Shown: positions 36,148 through 50,218, numbered from the stretch's first letter. The stretch is DNA of 64,000 bases from Leucobacter aridicollis (GCF_024399335.1 NZ_CP075339.1:620001-684000), one strand, 5' to 3'. The notes: generated by a model not told the origin, from the letters alone. A program made the numbers and translations.

Positions 36148-36170
36148 TCGACACCACGGATCGGTGTCGA
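36148..36170. promoter_or_regulatory. Second dyad upstream of the symporter gene
   Basis: TCGACACC-N7-GGTGTCGA, 28 bases before the GTG start. It may be an operator or a leader hairpin near the ribosome site AAGGAGG. Confidence 0.35.
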
Positions 36171-36198
36171 TCCACACCACCGGATCAAGGAGGACACT

Positions 36199-37704
36199 GT
36201 GGTCCTGGACTACATCATCATTGCCGCGTATCTCGTCGGCATCCTCGGCGTCGGCTATTGGGGCATGAAGCGCTCCAAGTCGAAGAGCGATTACCTCGTC
36301 GCAGGCCGCAGGCTCGGCGGCTTCATGTACTCGGGCGCGATGAGCGCAATTGTGCTCGGCGGCGCATCGACGGTTGGCGGCATCGGCCTCGGCTGGGAGT
36401 ACGGTATCTCGGGCGCTTGGCTCGTCACCTGCATCGGCCTCGGCATCCTCGTCTTGAGCGTGTTCCTCGCGAAGCGCATCGTGAAGCTCAAGGTCACCAC
36501 GGTCACCGAGATGCTCGACCTGCGCTACGGCGGCTCGAACGGGCTTATCTCGGGCATCGTGATGTTCCTGTACACGCTCATGCTCACCGTGACATCGACC
36601 CTCGCGTACGCAACGATCTTCCACGTGCTGTTCGGCATCTCGAACGTGTGGGGCGTCGTGATTGGCGGCTCGATCGTTGCAATCTACTCGATCATGGGCG
36701 GTATGTGGTCGATCACCATGACCGACGTCGTGCAGTTCGTCATTAAGACTGTCGGCATGTTCCTGCTGCTGCTGCCGATCGCGCTCATGACCGCATCCGA
36801 CGAGGCAGGCGGCTGGGCTGGCATCCGTGAGCGCCTCGGTGACTCGTTCTTCTCGCCGTGGTCGATCGGCGGAATGACAATCGTCACCTACGTCATCGTC
36901 TACACCCTTGGCCTGCTCATCGGCCAGGACATCTGGCAGCGCGTCGTCACCGCCCGCACCCCGCGCGTCGCGAAGTGGGGCGGCATCTCCTCGGGCGTCT
37001 ACTGCCTGCTCTACGCGTTTGCCGGTGCCCTCATCGGTATGGCAGCGCGCGTGCTCTTCCCCGATATGCCGAACCGCGACGACGCGTTCGCGTTCATGGC
37101 GCAGGAGATGCTGCCGCCCGGCGTCCGCGGCATCGTGCTCGCAGCCGCGCTCTCGGCGATGATGTCGACCGCGAGCGGGGCGCTCATCGCGTCGGCGACG
37201 GTGTTCACGTCCGACCTCATGCCGGCAATGCGGCGCGTGCTCGGTATGAAGCCGAAGCAGGCGAAGATCGAGGACGGGCACGTCGCAGGCGACAGCCTCG
37301 TGAGCTACCGCGTCACCATCTTCGTGCTCGCAGGCGTCACGATGTTCATCTCGACGCTTGTCAGTGACGTCGTCGCGGCGCTCACCATCGCGTACGACAT
37401 CTTGGTCGGCGGCCTGCTCGTCGCGATCGTTGGCGGCCTGTTCTGGAAGCGCGGCACACGCGCAGGTGCGCTCGCGAGCATGCTCGTCGGCACCGTGACC
37501 GTCGTCGTCTCGATGTTCATCTGGGGCATCCTCGCGAACGAGCCGATCTACTTCAGCCTGCTTGCGAGCCTCGTCACCTACGTCGTCGTGAGCCTCTGCA
37601 CAAAGCCCGTCGCGCCGCAGGTGCTCGACGAGTGGACCCACCGGCTGAGCCTCGACGACCGCACCGCAGTCAACGACGTCGTCTACACGGACGTCGAGCG
37701 CTAA
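36199..37704 (+). CDS. Sodium:solute symporter (SSS family)
   Basis: A 501-residue membrane protein with about thirteen helices. Hallmarks are DYLVAGRRLGG near residue 30, the family region GGISSGVYCLLYAFAGAL and the sodium-site stretch AAALSAMMSTASGALIASAT. The family carries proline, pantothenate, urea, sugars or amino acids; this branch resembles transporters of amino acid-like compounds. Start at GTG 36199 behind AAGGAGG. It heads a three-gene operon opposite PucR. Confidence 0.9.
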   Translation: MVLDYIIIAAYLVGILGVGYWGMKRSKSKSDYLVAGRRLGGFMYSGAMSAIVLGGASTVGGIGLGWEYGISGAWLVTCIGLGILVLSVFLAKRIVKLKVTTVTEMLDLRYGGSNGLISGIVMFLYTLMLTVTSTLAYATIFHVLFGISNVWGVVIGGSIVAIYSIMGGMWSITMTDVVQFVIKTVGMFLLLLPIALMTASDEAGGWAGIRERLGDSFFSPWSIGGMTIVTYVIVYTLGLLIGQDIWQRVVTARTPRVAKWGGISSGVYCLLYAFAGALIGMAARVLFPDMPNRDDAFAFMAQEMLPPGVRGIVLAAALSAMMSTASGALIASATVFTSDLMPAMRRVLGMKPKQAKIEDGHVAGDSLVSYRVTIFVLAGVTMFISTLVSDVVAALTIAYDILVGGLLVAIVGGLFWKRGTRAGALASMLVGTVTVVVSMFIWGILANEPIYFSLLASLVTYVVVSLCTKPVAPQVLDEWTHRLSLDDRTAVNDVVYTDVER

Positions 37705-37721
37705 CGCTCGAGAACACCTCA

Positions 37722-37754
37722 CCGGTCCCGCGGAGGGCACGCCCGCGGGACCGG
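37722..37754 (+). terminator. Intercistronic hairpin between symporter and TPP enzyme genes
   Basis: Twelve-base-pair stem (CCGGTCCCGCGG/CCGCGGGACCGG) with a 9-base loop and no T run. It may attenuate transcription or protect the upstream message from decay. Confidence 0.5.
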
Positions 37755-37803
37755 CTCCCTTCCCCCTGAGTGCCTGCTCACCACAGTTCTTACGGAGGAA
37801 CCA

Positions 37804-39513
37804 ATGACCACTCAGACACCAGACACCGGCAAGCGCATCGGCGGCGACGTCGTGCTTGAGACGCTCATCGCGCTTGGCGCGCGCGGCGTCGTCGGGCTCC
37901 CTGGCCAGCACGCGCTCGGCCTGTTCGACGCGCTCCGCCGCTCCGACCTCGCCTACCTGAGCGCCCGCGTTGAGAACAACGCCGGGTTCATGGCCGACGG
38001 CCTCGCCCGCGTGACTGGCGACGTCGCGCCGTTGCTGCTCTCGACTGGCCCCGGCGCGCTCACCTCGCTCGCGGCACTGCAGGAGGCCGCGGCCTCCTCG
38101 ATCCCGGTCCTCGCGATCAGCGCCCAGATCCCAGTTGCAGGTCTCGGCGGCGGTCGCCACGGCTACCTGCACGAGCTGCCCGAGCAGTCAGCGTCGTTCC
38201 GTGGCGTCGTGAAGCACGTCGTGACAGTTCGCACGATGGCGCAGATCCCGACCGCGATGGCCGAGGCCTGGCGGATCGCGGCCGCGGCACCGCAGGGCCC
38301 CGTGCTCGTTGAGGTACCGCAGGACATCCTGCTCGCCTCGGCGCACGACGTGCCAGTGCTCACAGGCGCGACTCTCGCGAAGGTGCCCACGCCGCTCGCG
38401 CCCATCACCGAGACTGTCGCCCACGCCGCGGCCGTGCTCGCCGCTGCGGAGCGCCCGGTGATTTTCGCCGGCGGCGGCGTCGTGCGTGCGGGTGCCCAGC
38501 GTGAGCTCGCAGCACTCGCGGAGCGCCTCGACGCGCCAGTCATCACGACGTTTAGCGGGAAGACCGCGCTGCCCTGGGGGCACCCGCTCTCCGCGCAGGG
38601 GTGGATCGAAGACATCGCGACGACCGAGTTCCTCGAGCACGCAGACGTGCTCGTCATCGTCGGCAGCGGTGTCGGCGAGCTCTCGAGCAACTACCACACG
38701 TTCCGCCCCCACGGTCGCGTGATCCAGATCGAAGCGGACCTCGGCAAACTGGGGTCGAACCACCCAGGCATCGGGATCCACGCCGACGCGAAGCTCGCGC
38801 TCGCGAGCCTGGACGCCGCGGTGGCGGCGGCAGGTCGCGGGTCGACGCCCGAGCGCCGTCAGGCTGCGACGGCGAGCATCGAATCGCTGCTGGGCACCGT
38901 GCTCAGCCGCGTCGAAGGCCAGGGCCGCGAAGCCGAGATCGCGCTCGTGCGCGGACTGCGCGAGGCTGTCTCGGATGACACGAAAGTCTACTGGGACATG
39001 ACGATCCTCGCCTACTGGGCGTGGTCGGCGTGGGACGCCCGTGGCGTCGAGTTCGCGTCTGCGCAGGGCGCTGGCGGGCTCGGCTACGGCTTCCCCGCGG
39101 CGCTCGGTGCCGCGTTCGGGCGCAGGATCAACGGCGAGACCGGTTCCGTCCTTGCGGTCTCCGGCGACGGCGGAGCGCTCTACGGCATCGCCGAGCTCGC
39201 CGTCGCGGCCCAGCACGACCTGCCTGTCGTCTGGCTCATCGTCGACGACGGCGGATACGGCGTGCTGCGCGAGTACATGGAGGGCGCGTTCGGCGCGGCA
39301 ACCGCGACCGAGCTCACCCGACCGAACTACGTCGCGCTCGCCGAGTCGTTCGGCATCCCGGCCGAGCAGACGACGCTCGAGGACGCCCCGGCGACAGTCG
39401 CGCGCGCCCTCGCGGCAGGCGGCCCCCGGGTCGTCGTGCTGCCTGCTGTGCTTGAGCTCTTCGCACCGACGCACCTCGACCGCCTCACCGGCGCGAACGG
39501 GGCCGCAGCATGA
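37804..39513 (+). CDS. Thiamine diphosphate-dependent enzyme (decarboxylase/acetolactate synthase-like)
   Basis: A 569-residue enzyme with the three-domain layout of the pyruvate oxidase/acetolactate synthase superfamily. The cofactor-activating glutamate is E57 (ARVENNAGFMADG); the middle domain lacks clear FAD residues; the C-terminal ThDP/Mg site begins SGDGGALYGIAELA. The residues after it do not match true biosynthetic acetolactate synthases. The neighbouring ureohydrolase and symporter suggest a 2-ketoacid decarboxylase such as the 2-ketoarginine decarboxylase (AruI) of pseudomonads, which is an inference. Start at ATG 37804 behind ACGGAGGA; it overlaps the next gene by four bases. Confidence 0.85.
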   Translation: MTTQTPDTGKRIGGDVVLETLIALGARGVVGLPGQHALGLFDALRRSDLAYLSARVENNAGFMADGLARVTGDVAPLLLSTGPGALTSLAALQEAAASSIPVLAISAQIPVAGLGGGRHGYLHELPEQSASFRGVVKHVVTVRTMAQIPTAMAEAWRIAAAAPQGPVLVEVPQDILLASAHDVPVLTGATLAKVPTPLAPITETVAHAAAVLAAAERPVIFAGGGVVRAGAQRELAALAERLDAPVITTFSGKTALPWGHPLSAQGWIEDIATTEFLEHADVLVIVGSGVGELSSNYHTFRPHGRVIQIEADLGKLGSNHPGIGIHADAKLALASLDAAVAAAGRGSTPERRQAATASIESLLGTVLSRVEGQGREAEIALVRGLREAVSDDTKVYWDMTILAYWAWSAWDARGVEFASAQGAGGLGYGFPAALGAAFGRRINGETGSVLAVSGDGGALYGIAELAVAAQHDLPVVWLIVDDGGYGVLREYMEGAFGAATATELTRPNYVALAESFGIPAEQTTLEDAPATVARALAAGGPRVVVLPAVLELFAPTHLDRLTGANGAAA

Positions 39514-40508
39514 CCCGGCCGCTTGTCATCTTCACCGACGAAACCGACCTCGACCCGGCGCCCGGCCGAGCGCTCCTCGAAGCCGCTGGCTGCGAGACGC
39601 TTCTCGCCGAGCTGCCCTCGCGCGCGGGCGAACCGCAGGAGCTTCCAGCGGGCGCCGAGCGGGCGGTCGCGCTCGTCGTTGGATACGCGCGGATCGACGA
39701 GGCTCTCCTCGAACGCCTGCCGAACGTCGGGTTCATCGCGACGATGAGTGCTGGCTTCGACATGATCGACCGCGCGGCTGCCGAGGCGCGCGGCATCTGG
39801 ATCGTGAATCTCACGGACGCCGCGACAGAGGAGGTCGCCGCGCACGCGCTGACGCTCATGCTCGCCCTCGAACGCGACCTGCGAGGGAGCGTTGCGGTGA
39901 CGGCTGCCGGCGGCTGGACCGATGACGTGACCGCCGTGCCGCGCCGGCTCAGCGGGCTCACGCTTGGCCTGTTCGGGTTTGGGCGCATCGCCCAGCGGCT
40001 CGCCCAGGTCGCCGGCCCAAGCATCGCCAGGGTGATCGCGCACGACCCCTTCGTGAGTGCGCCCGTGCACGGCGTCGAACTCGTGGATCGCGACACCCTC
40101 ATCGCGGAGTCGGATGTGCTGTCACTGCATCTGCCGCTCACAGCCGACACCCACGGCGCGATCGATGCGGCCGCGTTCGCTGCGATGCGACCGGGCGCGA
40201 GCCTCGTAAACGTTTCGCGGGGTGAGCTCGTTGATCCCGCTGCGCTCACCGCGGCGCTCGACTCGGGCCAGCTGCGCGGTGCGGCCGTCGACGTGCTGCA
40301 CGGCGAGCCCCCGGCCGCCGACCACCCGCTGCGAAACGACCCGCGCGTGATCGTCACCCCGCACGTCGCGTTCCTCTCAGACGGTTCGCTCGAGCACTAC
40401 ACGCTCGACCCCGCGCGCAACGTGCTCGACTGGCTGCGCACCGGAACCGCGTCGCGAGCGGCAGTGCTCGGTCGCGATTCGGAGCCGCTGCTCAAGAGCG
40501 CGGAGTAG
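39510..40508 (+). CDS. D-2-hydroxyacid dehydrogenase
   Basis: A 332-residue NAD(P)-dependent dehydrogenase. The nucleotide loop is GLFGFGRIA (from 153), and the catalytic residues are R237 (VSRGELVD), E266 (HGEP) and H285 (TPHVAF). It overlaps the TPP enzyme gene (ATGA) and ends the operon. It would interconvert a 2-ketoacid and a D-2-hydroxyacid, fitting a 2-ketoacid shared with the decarboxylase upstream. The substrate is not determined. Confidence 0.88.
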   Translation: MTRPLVIFTDETDLDPAPGRALLEAAGCETLLAELPSRAGEPQELPAGAERAVALVVGYARIDEALLERLPNVGFIATMSAGFDMIDRAAAEARGIWIVNLTDAATEEVAAHALTLMLALERDLRGSVAVTAAGGWTDDVTAVPRRLSGLTLGLFGFGRIAQRLAQVAGPSIARVIAHDPFVSAPVHGVELVDRDTLIAESDVLSLHLPLTADTHGAIDAAAFAAMRPGASLVNVSRGELVDPAALTAALDSGQLRGAAVDVLHGEPPAADHPLRNDPRVIVTPHVAFLSDGSLEHYTLDPARNVLDWLRTGTASRAAVLGRDSEPLLKSAE

Positions 40509-40514
40509 CCCCAA

Positions 40515-40575
40515 ACGGAGTTGGCAGTTGTTGTCGCTTGCTGATCGTGCAAGCGACAACAACTGCCAACTCCGT
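40515..40575. repeat. Perfect 27-base-pair palindromic hairpin
   Basis: Arms 40515-40541 and 40549-40575 are exact inverted copies around a 7-base loop, flanked by CCCC and GGGG that extend the pairing. The arm contains GTTGTTGTCGCTTGC, unusually rich in T for this genome. It lies between the converging dehydrogenase and permease genes. It could be a bidirectional terminator or a dispersed palindromic repeat. Confidence 0.75.
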
Positions 40576-40613
40576 GGGGCCCGAATTGCTGCCGGACCCC
40601 CTTGCTCACCGGC

Positions 40614-42062
40614 CTAGCGGTGCCAGGTGCCGAAGACTTCCTGGCTCCGAGCGATCGCCTTCTCCTCGGCCGACGTGTCGCGACGCAGCGAGAACAGGTA
40701 GTAGGAGACGCCAGAGACGACGAGGCCGATCGCGAACGAGAAGTCAGCGCCGTCGAGCGCATTCGCGACTGGGCCCGTGTAGAACGAGAGCGAGAAGAAC
40801 GGGATCATCGCGACGAAACCGAGTGCGTAGGCTGCGACTCCGCGCCAGGCCCACTTGCCGTACACGCCGCCGCGCGGGTTCACAATGTCTGTCAGCGCGT
40901 AGCGACCCTTCCGGACCAGGTAGAAGTCGACGAGGTTGACCGCTGACCACGGCACGAGGAAGTAGAGCATGAGCCCGACGAAGCTGTTGAAGCTGTCGAC
41001 GTAATTGTCGGGGATCGCGAGCGCGATGACGAGGGTGATGATGCCAACGATGGTGAGCGCGATGACGCGCATCTTCACTGTCGGCTTCACCGGTGTGAAG
41101 CCGTCGATTGCGCTCGCGCCGGTAAGCATGGCGCCGTATGCGTTCACGCCCATGATTGACACGAGCGCGAGTACCGAAACAAGCACCGCGACTGTGCCAA
41201 ACCCGGGCACGATCATGTCGCCAACCTCGCGGAGAGTGCCAATCGGATCCGCACCCGGAATGTAGCTCGCGAGCACCGCGCCGAGCGACATCAGCCAGAT
41301 CGCAGAGAGCCCGGCACCCGCGTAGACGGAGGAGATGAGCTTCGGGGCCGAGGCGTTCACCGGCAGGTAGCGCGTGTAGTCAGAGACGTAGACGGAGTAG
41401 CTGATGTTGTAGCCGGCGGAGAGCGAGAACTGGATGAGGAACGCTGAGGTGCTCCATCCCGCGGTCGCCACGGCGGCGGCCGGATCAATGGGGGCCTGAG
41501 TGAAGTGCACGATTGCGAAGACAGTGATGATCGCGAACACGGCGACGAGCGCGTAGGTGAGCCAGCGCTGGATGAAGTGCAGCAGATCGTGCCCCACGAC
41601 GGCGATGACGATCGAGACCGCAATGATGATCGGGTACCAGAACCACGTCGCTTCGGAGTAGACGCCGATGCCCTGCGTGACGAGGATCGTGTCGAACACC
41701 AGGAATCCGATGTACACAAAGACCGTCGCGATGAACGGTACGACAGCGCCGCGGCTACCGAACTGCGCGCGCGACTGGATCATCTGTGCGAGCCCCATCG
41801 TGGGTCCCTGGTTCGCGTGGAACGCCATGAAGAACGTACCGAAGCCGGCGCCGAGCACCACCGCGAGCACTGTCCACCACACGCTCAGCCCGAGGCTCGG
41901 CCCGGTGAACCCGACGACCATCGTCGTGAGTACGAAGTTTCCGGTGAACCAGAATGGGCCCTGGTGCCAGACTTTGCCGTGGCGTTCCTCGAGCGGCACG
42001 ACGTCGATCGAGCGGGTCTCGATCACGCCCGTGCGTGGCGTTGAAGTGTCTGAAGACATCAT
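40614..42062 (-). CDS. NCS1-family purine/cytosine permease-like transporter
   Basis: A 482-residue membrane protein with about twelve helices. The N-terminal HGKVWHQGPFWFTGNF and the later YNISYSVYVSDYTRYLP fit the cytosine/purine/hydantoin permease family. It follows the nitrilase-family gene by 78 bases on the same strand; together they suggest import and hydrolysis of an amide, ureido or nucleobase-derived compound. It is only distantly similar to the permease at 29256-30731. Confidence 0.88.
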   Translation of the reverse strand: MMSSDTSTPRTGVIETRSIDVVPLEERHGKVWHQGPFWFTGNFVLTTMVVGFTGPSLGLSVWWTVLAVVLGAGFGTFFMAFHANQGPTMGLAQMIQSRAQFGSRGAVVPFIATVFVYIGFLVFDTILVTQGIGVYSEATWFWYPIIIAVSIVIAVVGHDLLHFIQRWLTYALVAVFAIITVFAIVHFTQAPIDPAAAVATAGWSTSAFLIQFSLSAGYNISYSVYVSDYTRYLPVNASAPKLISSVYAGAGLSAIWLMSLGAVLASYIPGADPIGTLREVGDMIVPGFGTVAVLVSVLALVSIMGVNAYGAMLTGASAIDGFTPVKPTVKMRVIALTIVGIITLVIALAIPDNYVDSFNSFVGLMLYFLVPWSAVNLVDFYLVRKGRYALTDIVNPRGGVYGKWAWRGVAAYALGFVAMIPFFSLSFYTGPVANALDGADFSFAIGLVVSGVSYYLFSLRRDTSAEEKAIARSQEVFGTWHR

Positions 42063-42079
42063 TATCCTTAACTATCGGT

Positions 42080-42100
42080 TTCCCGCGATCGTTGCGGGAA
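42080..42100 (-). other. Small inverted repeat between nitrilase-family and permease genes
   Basis: TTCCCGC-N7-GCGGGAA, 18 bases before the permease start. It is likely an intercistronic hairpin or leader structure. Confidence 0.35.
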
Positions 42101-42140
42101 GTGGGATCTGCCCCGGGCCGTTGGCGCGCGGGGCGCGTGG

Positions 42141-43034
42141 TCAGTGTGTGTAGCGTTCGTAAAGCTCAGGGCGACGATCTGCGATGACGTCGCTGTACGT
42201 TGCGATGCGCTTGACCCGGCTTGCCGCAAGGTCGACGTCGGCGTAGAGGGTCGTCGGAGCGTCGATGCGATCCGGACCGGCTGCGGCGTCGTCGGTTGCG
42301 GCGCGGTGGGCTGTCGCGCGGCGGCGGTCGCCCGCTCGCTCGGTGAGCGCGAGGGGCCAGCCGTCTGCGTCGACGATGACCGAGGCACCCGACCATTCGA
42401 CTCCGCGCTCGTTGCCGCCACGATCGCACGCCGCAATGGCGACACGATTCATTGACGCCTCTGCCTGCACTCGAACGACCTCGCCTGGGCGCTCGCCGTT
42501 GGGGCGTTGCACTGTTGGCCAGTTGACCGGGGCGCAGATGAGGTCGGCGCCCTGCAGTGCGGCGATCCGCACCCACTCGGGGAACTCGAGGTCGTAGCAG
42601 ACCATCACTCCGATGCGCCCGGCTGGGGTGTCGACGACCGGCGGCAGGCCGTCACCCGGGGTGAAGATCAGTCGCTCTCGATCCCACAGGTGTGCCTTGC
42701 GGTAGATCACCGGGTCGGCGCCTGGCATGACAAGCGCGGCGCTGTTGTATGGGGCACCGTGTGGGTTCGCCTCGACAAAGCCCGCGACGATCACGATGCC
42801 GAGCTCTTCCGCGGCCTCGCGCCAGCGGGCGACAGTCTCACCGTTTGCAGGCTCGCTCGCGGCTGCCGCATCGGCGGTGTCGACGAAGACGTAGCCGGAG
42901 TTTGCGAGTTCGGGGAGCACAACAACCTGCGCACCGCGGCCGGCTGCGTCACGGATCAGCTCGAGTGAGCGATCGACGTTTTCGCGCACCGCCCCGAGTA
43001 TCGGGGTGAATTGGCTACATGCCACCACTGCCAT
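42141..43034 (-). CDS. Carbon-nitrogen hydrolase (nitrilase superfamily amidohydrolase)
   Basis: A 297-residue enzyme with the nitrilase-fold catalytic triad E42 (LPELANSG), K113 (YRKAHLWD) and C146 (VCYDLEFPEW). Such enzymes hydrolyse amides or N-carbamoyl compounds such as N-carbamoylputrescine or N-carbamoyl-beta-alanine; the exact substrate is not evident. Start at ATG 43034, behind AAGGGA; an upstream ATG at 43118 is poorly supported. It pairs with the NCS1 permease downstream and is divergent from the second double-domain Lrp regulator. Confidence 0.9.
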   Translation of the reverse strand: MAVVACSQFTPILGAVRENVDRSLELIRDAAGRGAQVVVLPELANSGYVFVDTADAAAASEPANGETVARWREAAEELGIVIVAGFVEANPHGAPYNSAALVMPGADPVIYRKAHLWDRERLIFTPGDGLPPVVDTPAGRIGVMVCYDLEFPEWVRIAALQGADLICAPVNWPTVQRPNGERPGEVVRVQAEASMNRVAIAACDRGGNERGVEWSGASVIVDADGWPLALTERAGDRRRATAHRAATDDAAAGPDRIDAPTTLYADVDLAASRVKRIATYSDVIADRRPELYERYTH

Positions 43035-43241
43035 GACGAGTCCCTTCGTTGGATGCCGCAAACGCGGGCGACTTCGTAGCCTACGTTGGGGAGACAGGAT
43101 GCGCGAGCGAAAATGCACGTCAATGGCTTACGCTCTGATGTATTGAGCGCAACAGCGAGCAAATGGCTACGCAACTGGACCTACTCGGCGAAGTTCGGTG
43201 ATGATTTGCGAATTCAAGGAAAACGGAAGTGGGAGCCAACC

Positions 43242-44192
43242 GTGGCAGATGTGACCGGTGAGGCGGCATTGGCTCTGCGCGGGGAGATCCTGCGGGCACT
43301 GCAAGAGGACGGCCGCGCGAGTTACTCGCGCATAGCCGCGAGTCTTGGCGTGACGCGCCGGCTCGTCACCCAGGTTGTGCAGCAGGCAGTCGATTCGAAT
43401 GAGCTGCGACTCACGGTGTCGATCAGCCCCGACCTGCTTGGGCTTGAACGGTTCGCGTACTTGCAGGTCGCAGTCGAGGGGGCGGTGGAGCCTGTGCGAC
43501 AGGCCCTTGTCGCCCTGCCCGAGTCGAGCTTTGTCGCAGACGTCGCGGGGGTGTTTCCGATCGACGTGGAGGTCAGAGTCGGAGCCGACCCGCATCTCAG
43601 CGACGTACTCGCGACGATCCAGGGCATTCCGGGGGTGCGCAGTGTGCGCACGCACATGTACGAGAGCATCGAGGTAAATCGCTACTCACCGCTTCGAACT
43701 GGCCACACTGACTTCAAAGTCGACAGTCAGGATCGCGCGGTGATCGCCCACCTGCAACTCAACGGGCGGGCGAGCTATCGCGAACTGGGGGAGGCCGCGG
43801 GGCTGTCGCCGGGAGGTGCGCGCCTCAGGTTTGAGCGACTCAAGCGTGCGGGCGTCGTGAAGGTGGTTGCGATGCCCGTCAGAGATCACCAGCGCGAGAC
43901 ACCATCTATCGGCATGGGAATCAGGAGCCGACTAGCGACGGGGGAGATGCTTCAGTTTCTCCGCGACCTGGAGCCCGAGTTTCTCGCTGTGACAGTCGGA
44001 AGCTACAACTTCGTCGCGACCTTCTCGCGGGAGTCTGCGACGGAGCTCATCGCTGTGACCGATGCCCTGCGCGCGGAGCCTGGCATCACCGCGGTCGAGA
44101 GCTGGGCCAACTTGCGGGTTCTCAAAGAGCAGTATGGCGAAGGCGACAGGCTCAGTGTCGTGAGCGAAACGTCGACTGGCGGCGTTGAGTAG
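43242..44192 (+). CDS. Double-domain Lrp/AsnC-family regulator (second paralogue)
   Basis: A 316-residue regulator with two Lrp/AsnC units (helix-turn-helix at about 15-60, RASYSRIAASLGVTRRLVT; and 165-210, RASYRELGEAAGLSPGGARL). It is closely related to the regulator at 27942-28871. The start is placed at GTG 43242 behind GGGAG; frames extending to 43086 would cover the divergent promoter region. It probably controls the nitrilase-family gene and permease. It is the last gene before the rRNA operon. Confidence 0.86.
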   Translation: MADVTGEAALALRGEILRALQEDGRASYSRIAASLGVTRRLVTQVVQQAVDSNELRLTVSISPDLLGLERFAYLQVAVEGAVEPVRQALVALPESSFVADVAGVFPIDVEVRVGADPHLSDVLATIQGIPGVRSVRTHMYESIEVNRYSPLRTGHTDFKVDSQDRAVIAHLQLNGRASYRELGEAAGLSPGGARLRFERLKRAGVVKVVAMPVRDHQRETPSIGMGIRSRLATGEMLQFLRDLEPEFLAVTVGSYNFVATFSRESATELIAVTDALRAEPGITAVESWANLRVLKEQYGEGDRLSVVSETSTGGVE

Positions 44193-44762
44193 CGATGTGA
44201 CACGCCCGGCGGTGGGGGTAGATCGGCGCGGTGACAGGGATCCGGGTCGCGGCCCCCGCATGGATTTGTGTGGCGGGTGTTTCCCGCGTAATGTATTCAT
44301 CTGTTGGCCGGCGCGGAAATCGCGACTGGCGGCAAGGATCTCTCACACAACACCCCCACTTGAACCGCAGTTTGGTTTGTAAAGCGGGTAGGGAAAATGG
44401 GATTCATCTTCACCTGGATGTGACTGTTCTTCGGAATGTGTCCGGGCGGGTTCGGGTGGTAGCAGGAATGCTGCCGGCACGGATTTGCGGGAAAGCGTCT
44501 GGGTGGTCTAAGATAGAAAAGTTGCTCTTCGGAAAGCCTCAGGGTGAGTACGGTGGGTGTCTGGATCTTGAGAACTCAATAGTGTGCACTTAAATTGTCA
44601 AATGCCAATTTATTATCCCCGGCATCAAGCTTTCTGGTTTGGTGTTGGAGATTCCTTTTTTGGATAACAAAGAAATTTCGTCAGTATTGATGAGTTTCTG
44701 TTGTCAGGTTAAACTCGCTCGCTTGCATGGCTTATTCCGCTGTGTGTGTGGGCATGTAATTT
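44193..44762 (+). promoter_or_regulatory. rRNA operon promoter and leader region
   Basis: About 570 bases without a gene. A promoter candidate is TTGCGG (44485-44490) and TAAGAT (44509-44514) with an 18-base spacer. About 50 bases downstream lies a TTGAGAACTCAATAG block that resembles leader sequences of other actinobacterial rRNA operons (from memory). The remaining sequence shows no credible coding frame. Confidence 0.6.
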
Positions 44763-49838
<5,076 letters not shown>

Positions 49839-49969
49839 CATCCCAAATAGTGTTTTGGGGCATGAGTAAAGTGTTGTAACGATGTTCGCGTCTACTTTGT
49901 GGTTCTTGACGTATGGCCACAACCCCAGCACGTTACGTGCCTGGTCGGGGTTGGTTTCATGTCAATAGA

Positions 49970-50088
49970 GTTTCGGTGGTTATAGCGTCAGGGAAACGCC
50001 CGGTCACATTCCGAACCCGGAAGCTAAGGCTGACAGCGCCGATGGTACTGCGAGGGGGACCTCGTGGGAGAGTAGGACACCGCCGAAC
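49970..50088 (+). rRNA. rrf: 5S ribosomal RNA
   Basis: About 119 bases with the usual pairing of the two ends (GTTTCGGTGG / CACCGCCGAAC) and the loop CCGAACCCGGAAGCTAAG. The spacer after 23S (49839-49969) shows no tRNA. Confidence 0.95.
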
Positions 50089-50099
50089 AACCTTTATTG

Positions 50100-50159
50100 A
50101 AAGGGGTTGTTCAGATGAAGCTGACCAAGATGGTCGCCTCGTCTGAACAGCCCCTTTTT
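50100..50159 (+). terminator. rRNA operon terminator
   Basis: A long stem pairing AAAGGGG-TTGTTCAGA with TCTGAACA-CCCCTTT around a loop, ending in a run of T, 11 bases after 5S rRNA. Confidence 0.9.
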
Positions 50160-50218
50160 CATTTTGTAGACTGAGAAGCACAGTCTCGTAGAGATAACAA
50201 TCACACAGGGAGAATCAC

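Noticed and set aside
36112..38172. Minus-strand open frame of 686 codons over the symporter and TPP enzyme genes
   Set aside because: The product is extremely rich in Asp, His and Arg with no domain, as expected for a shadow of high-GC coding sequence. The plus-strand genes are clear.
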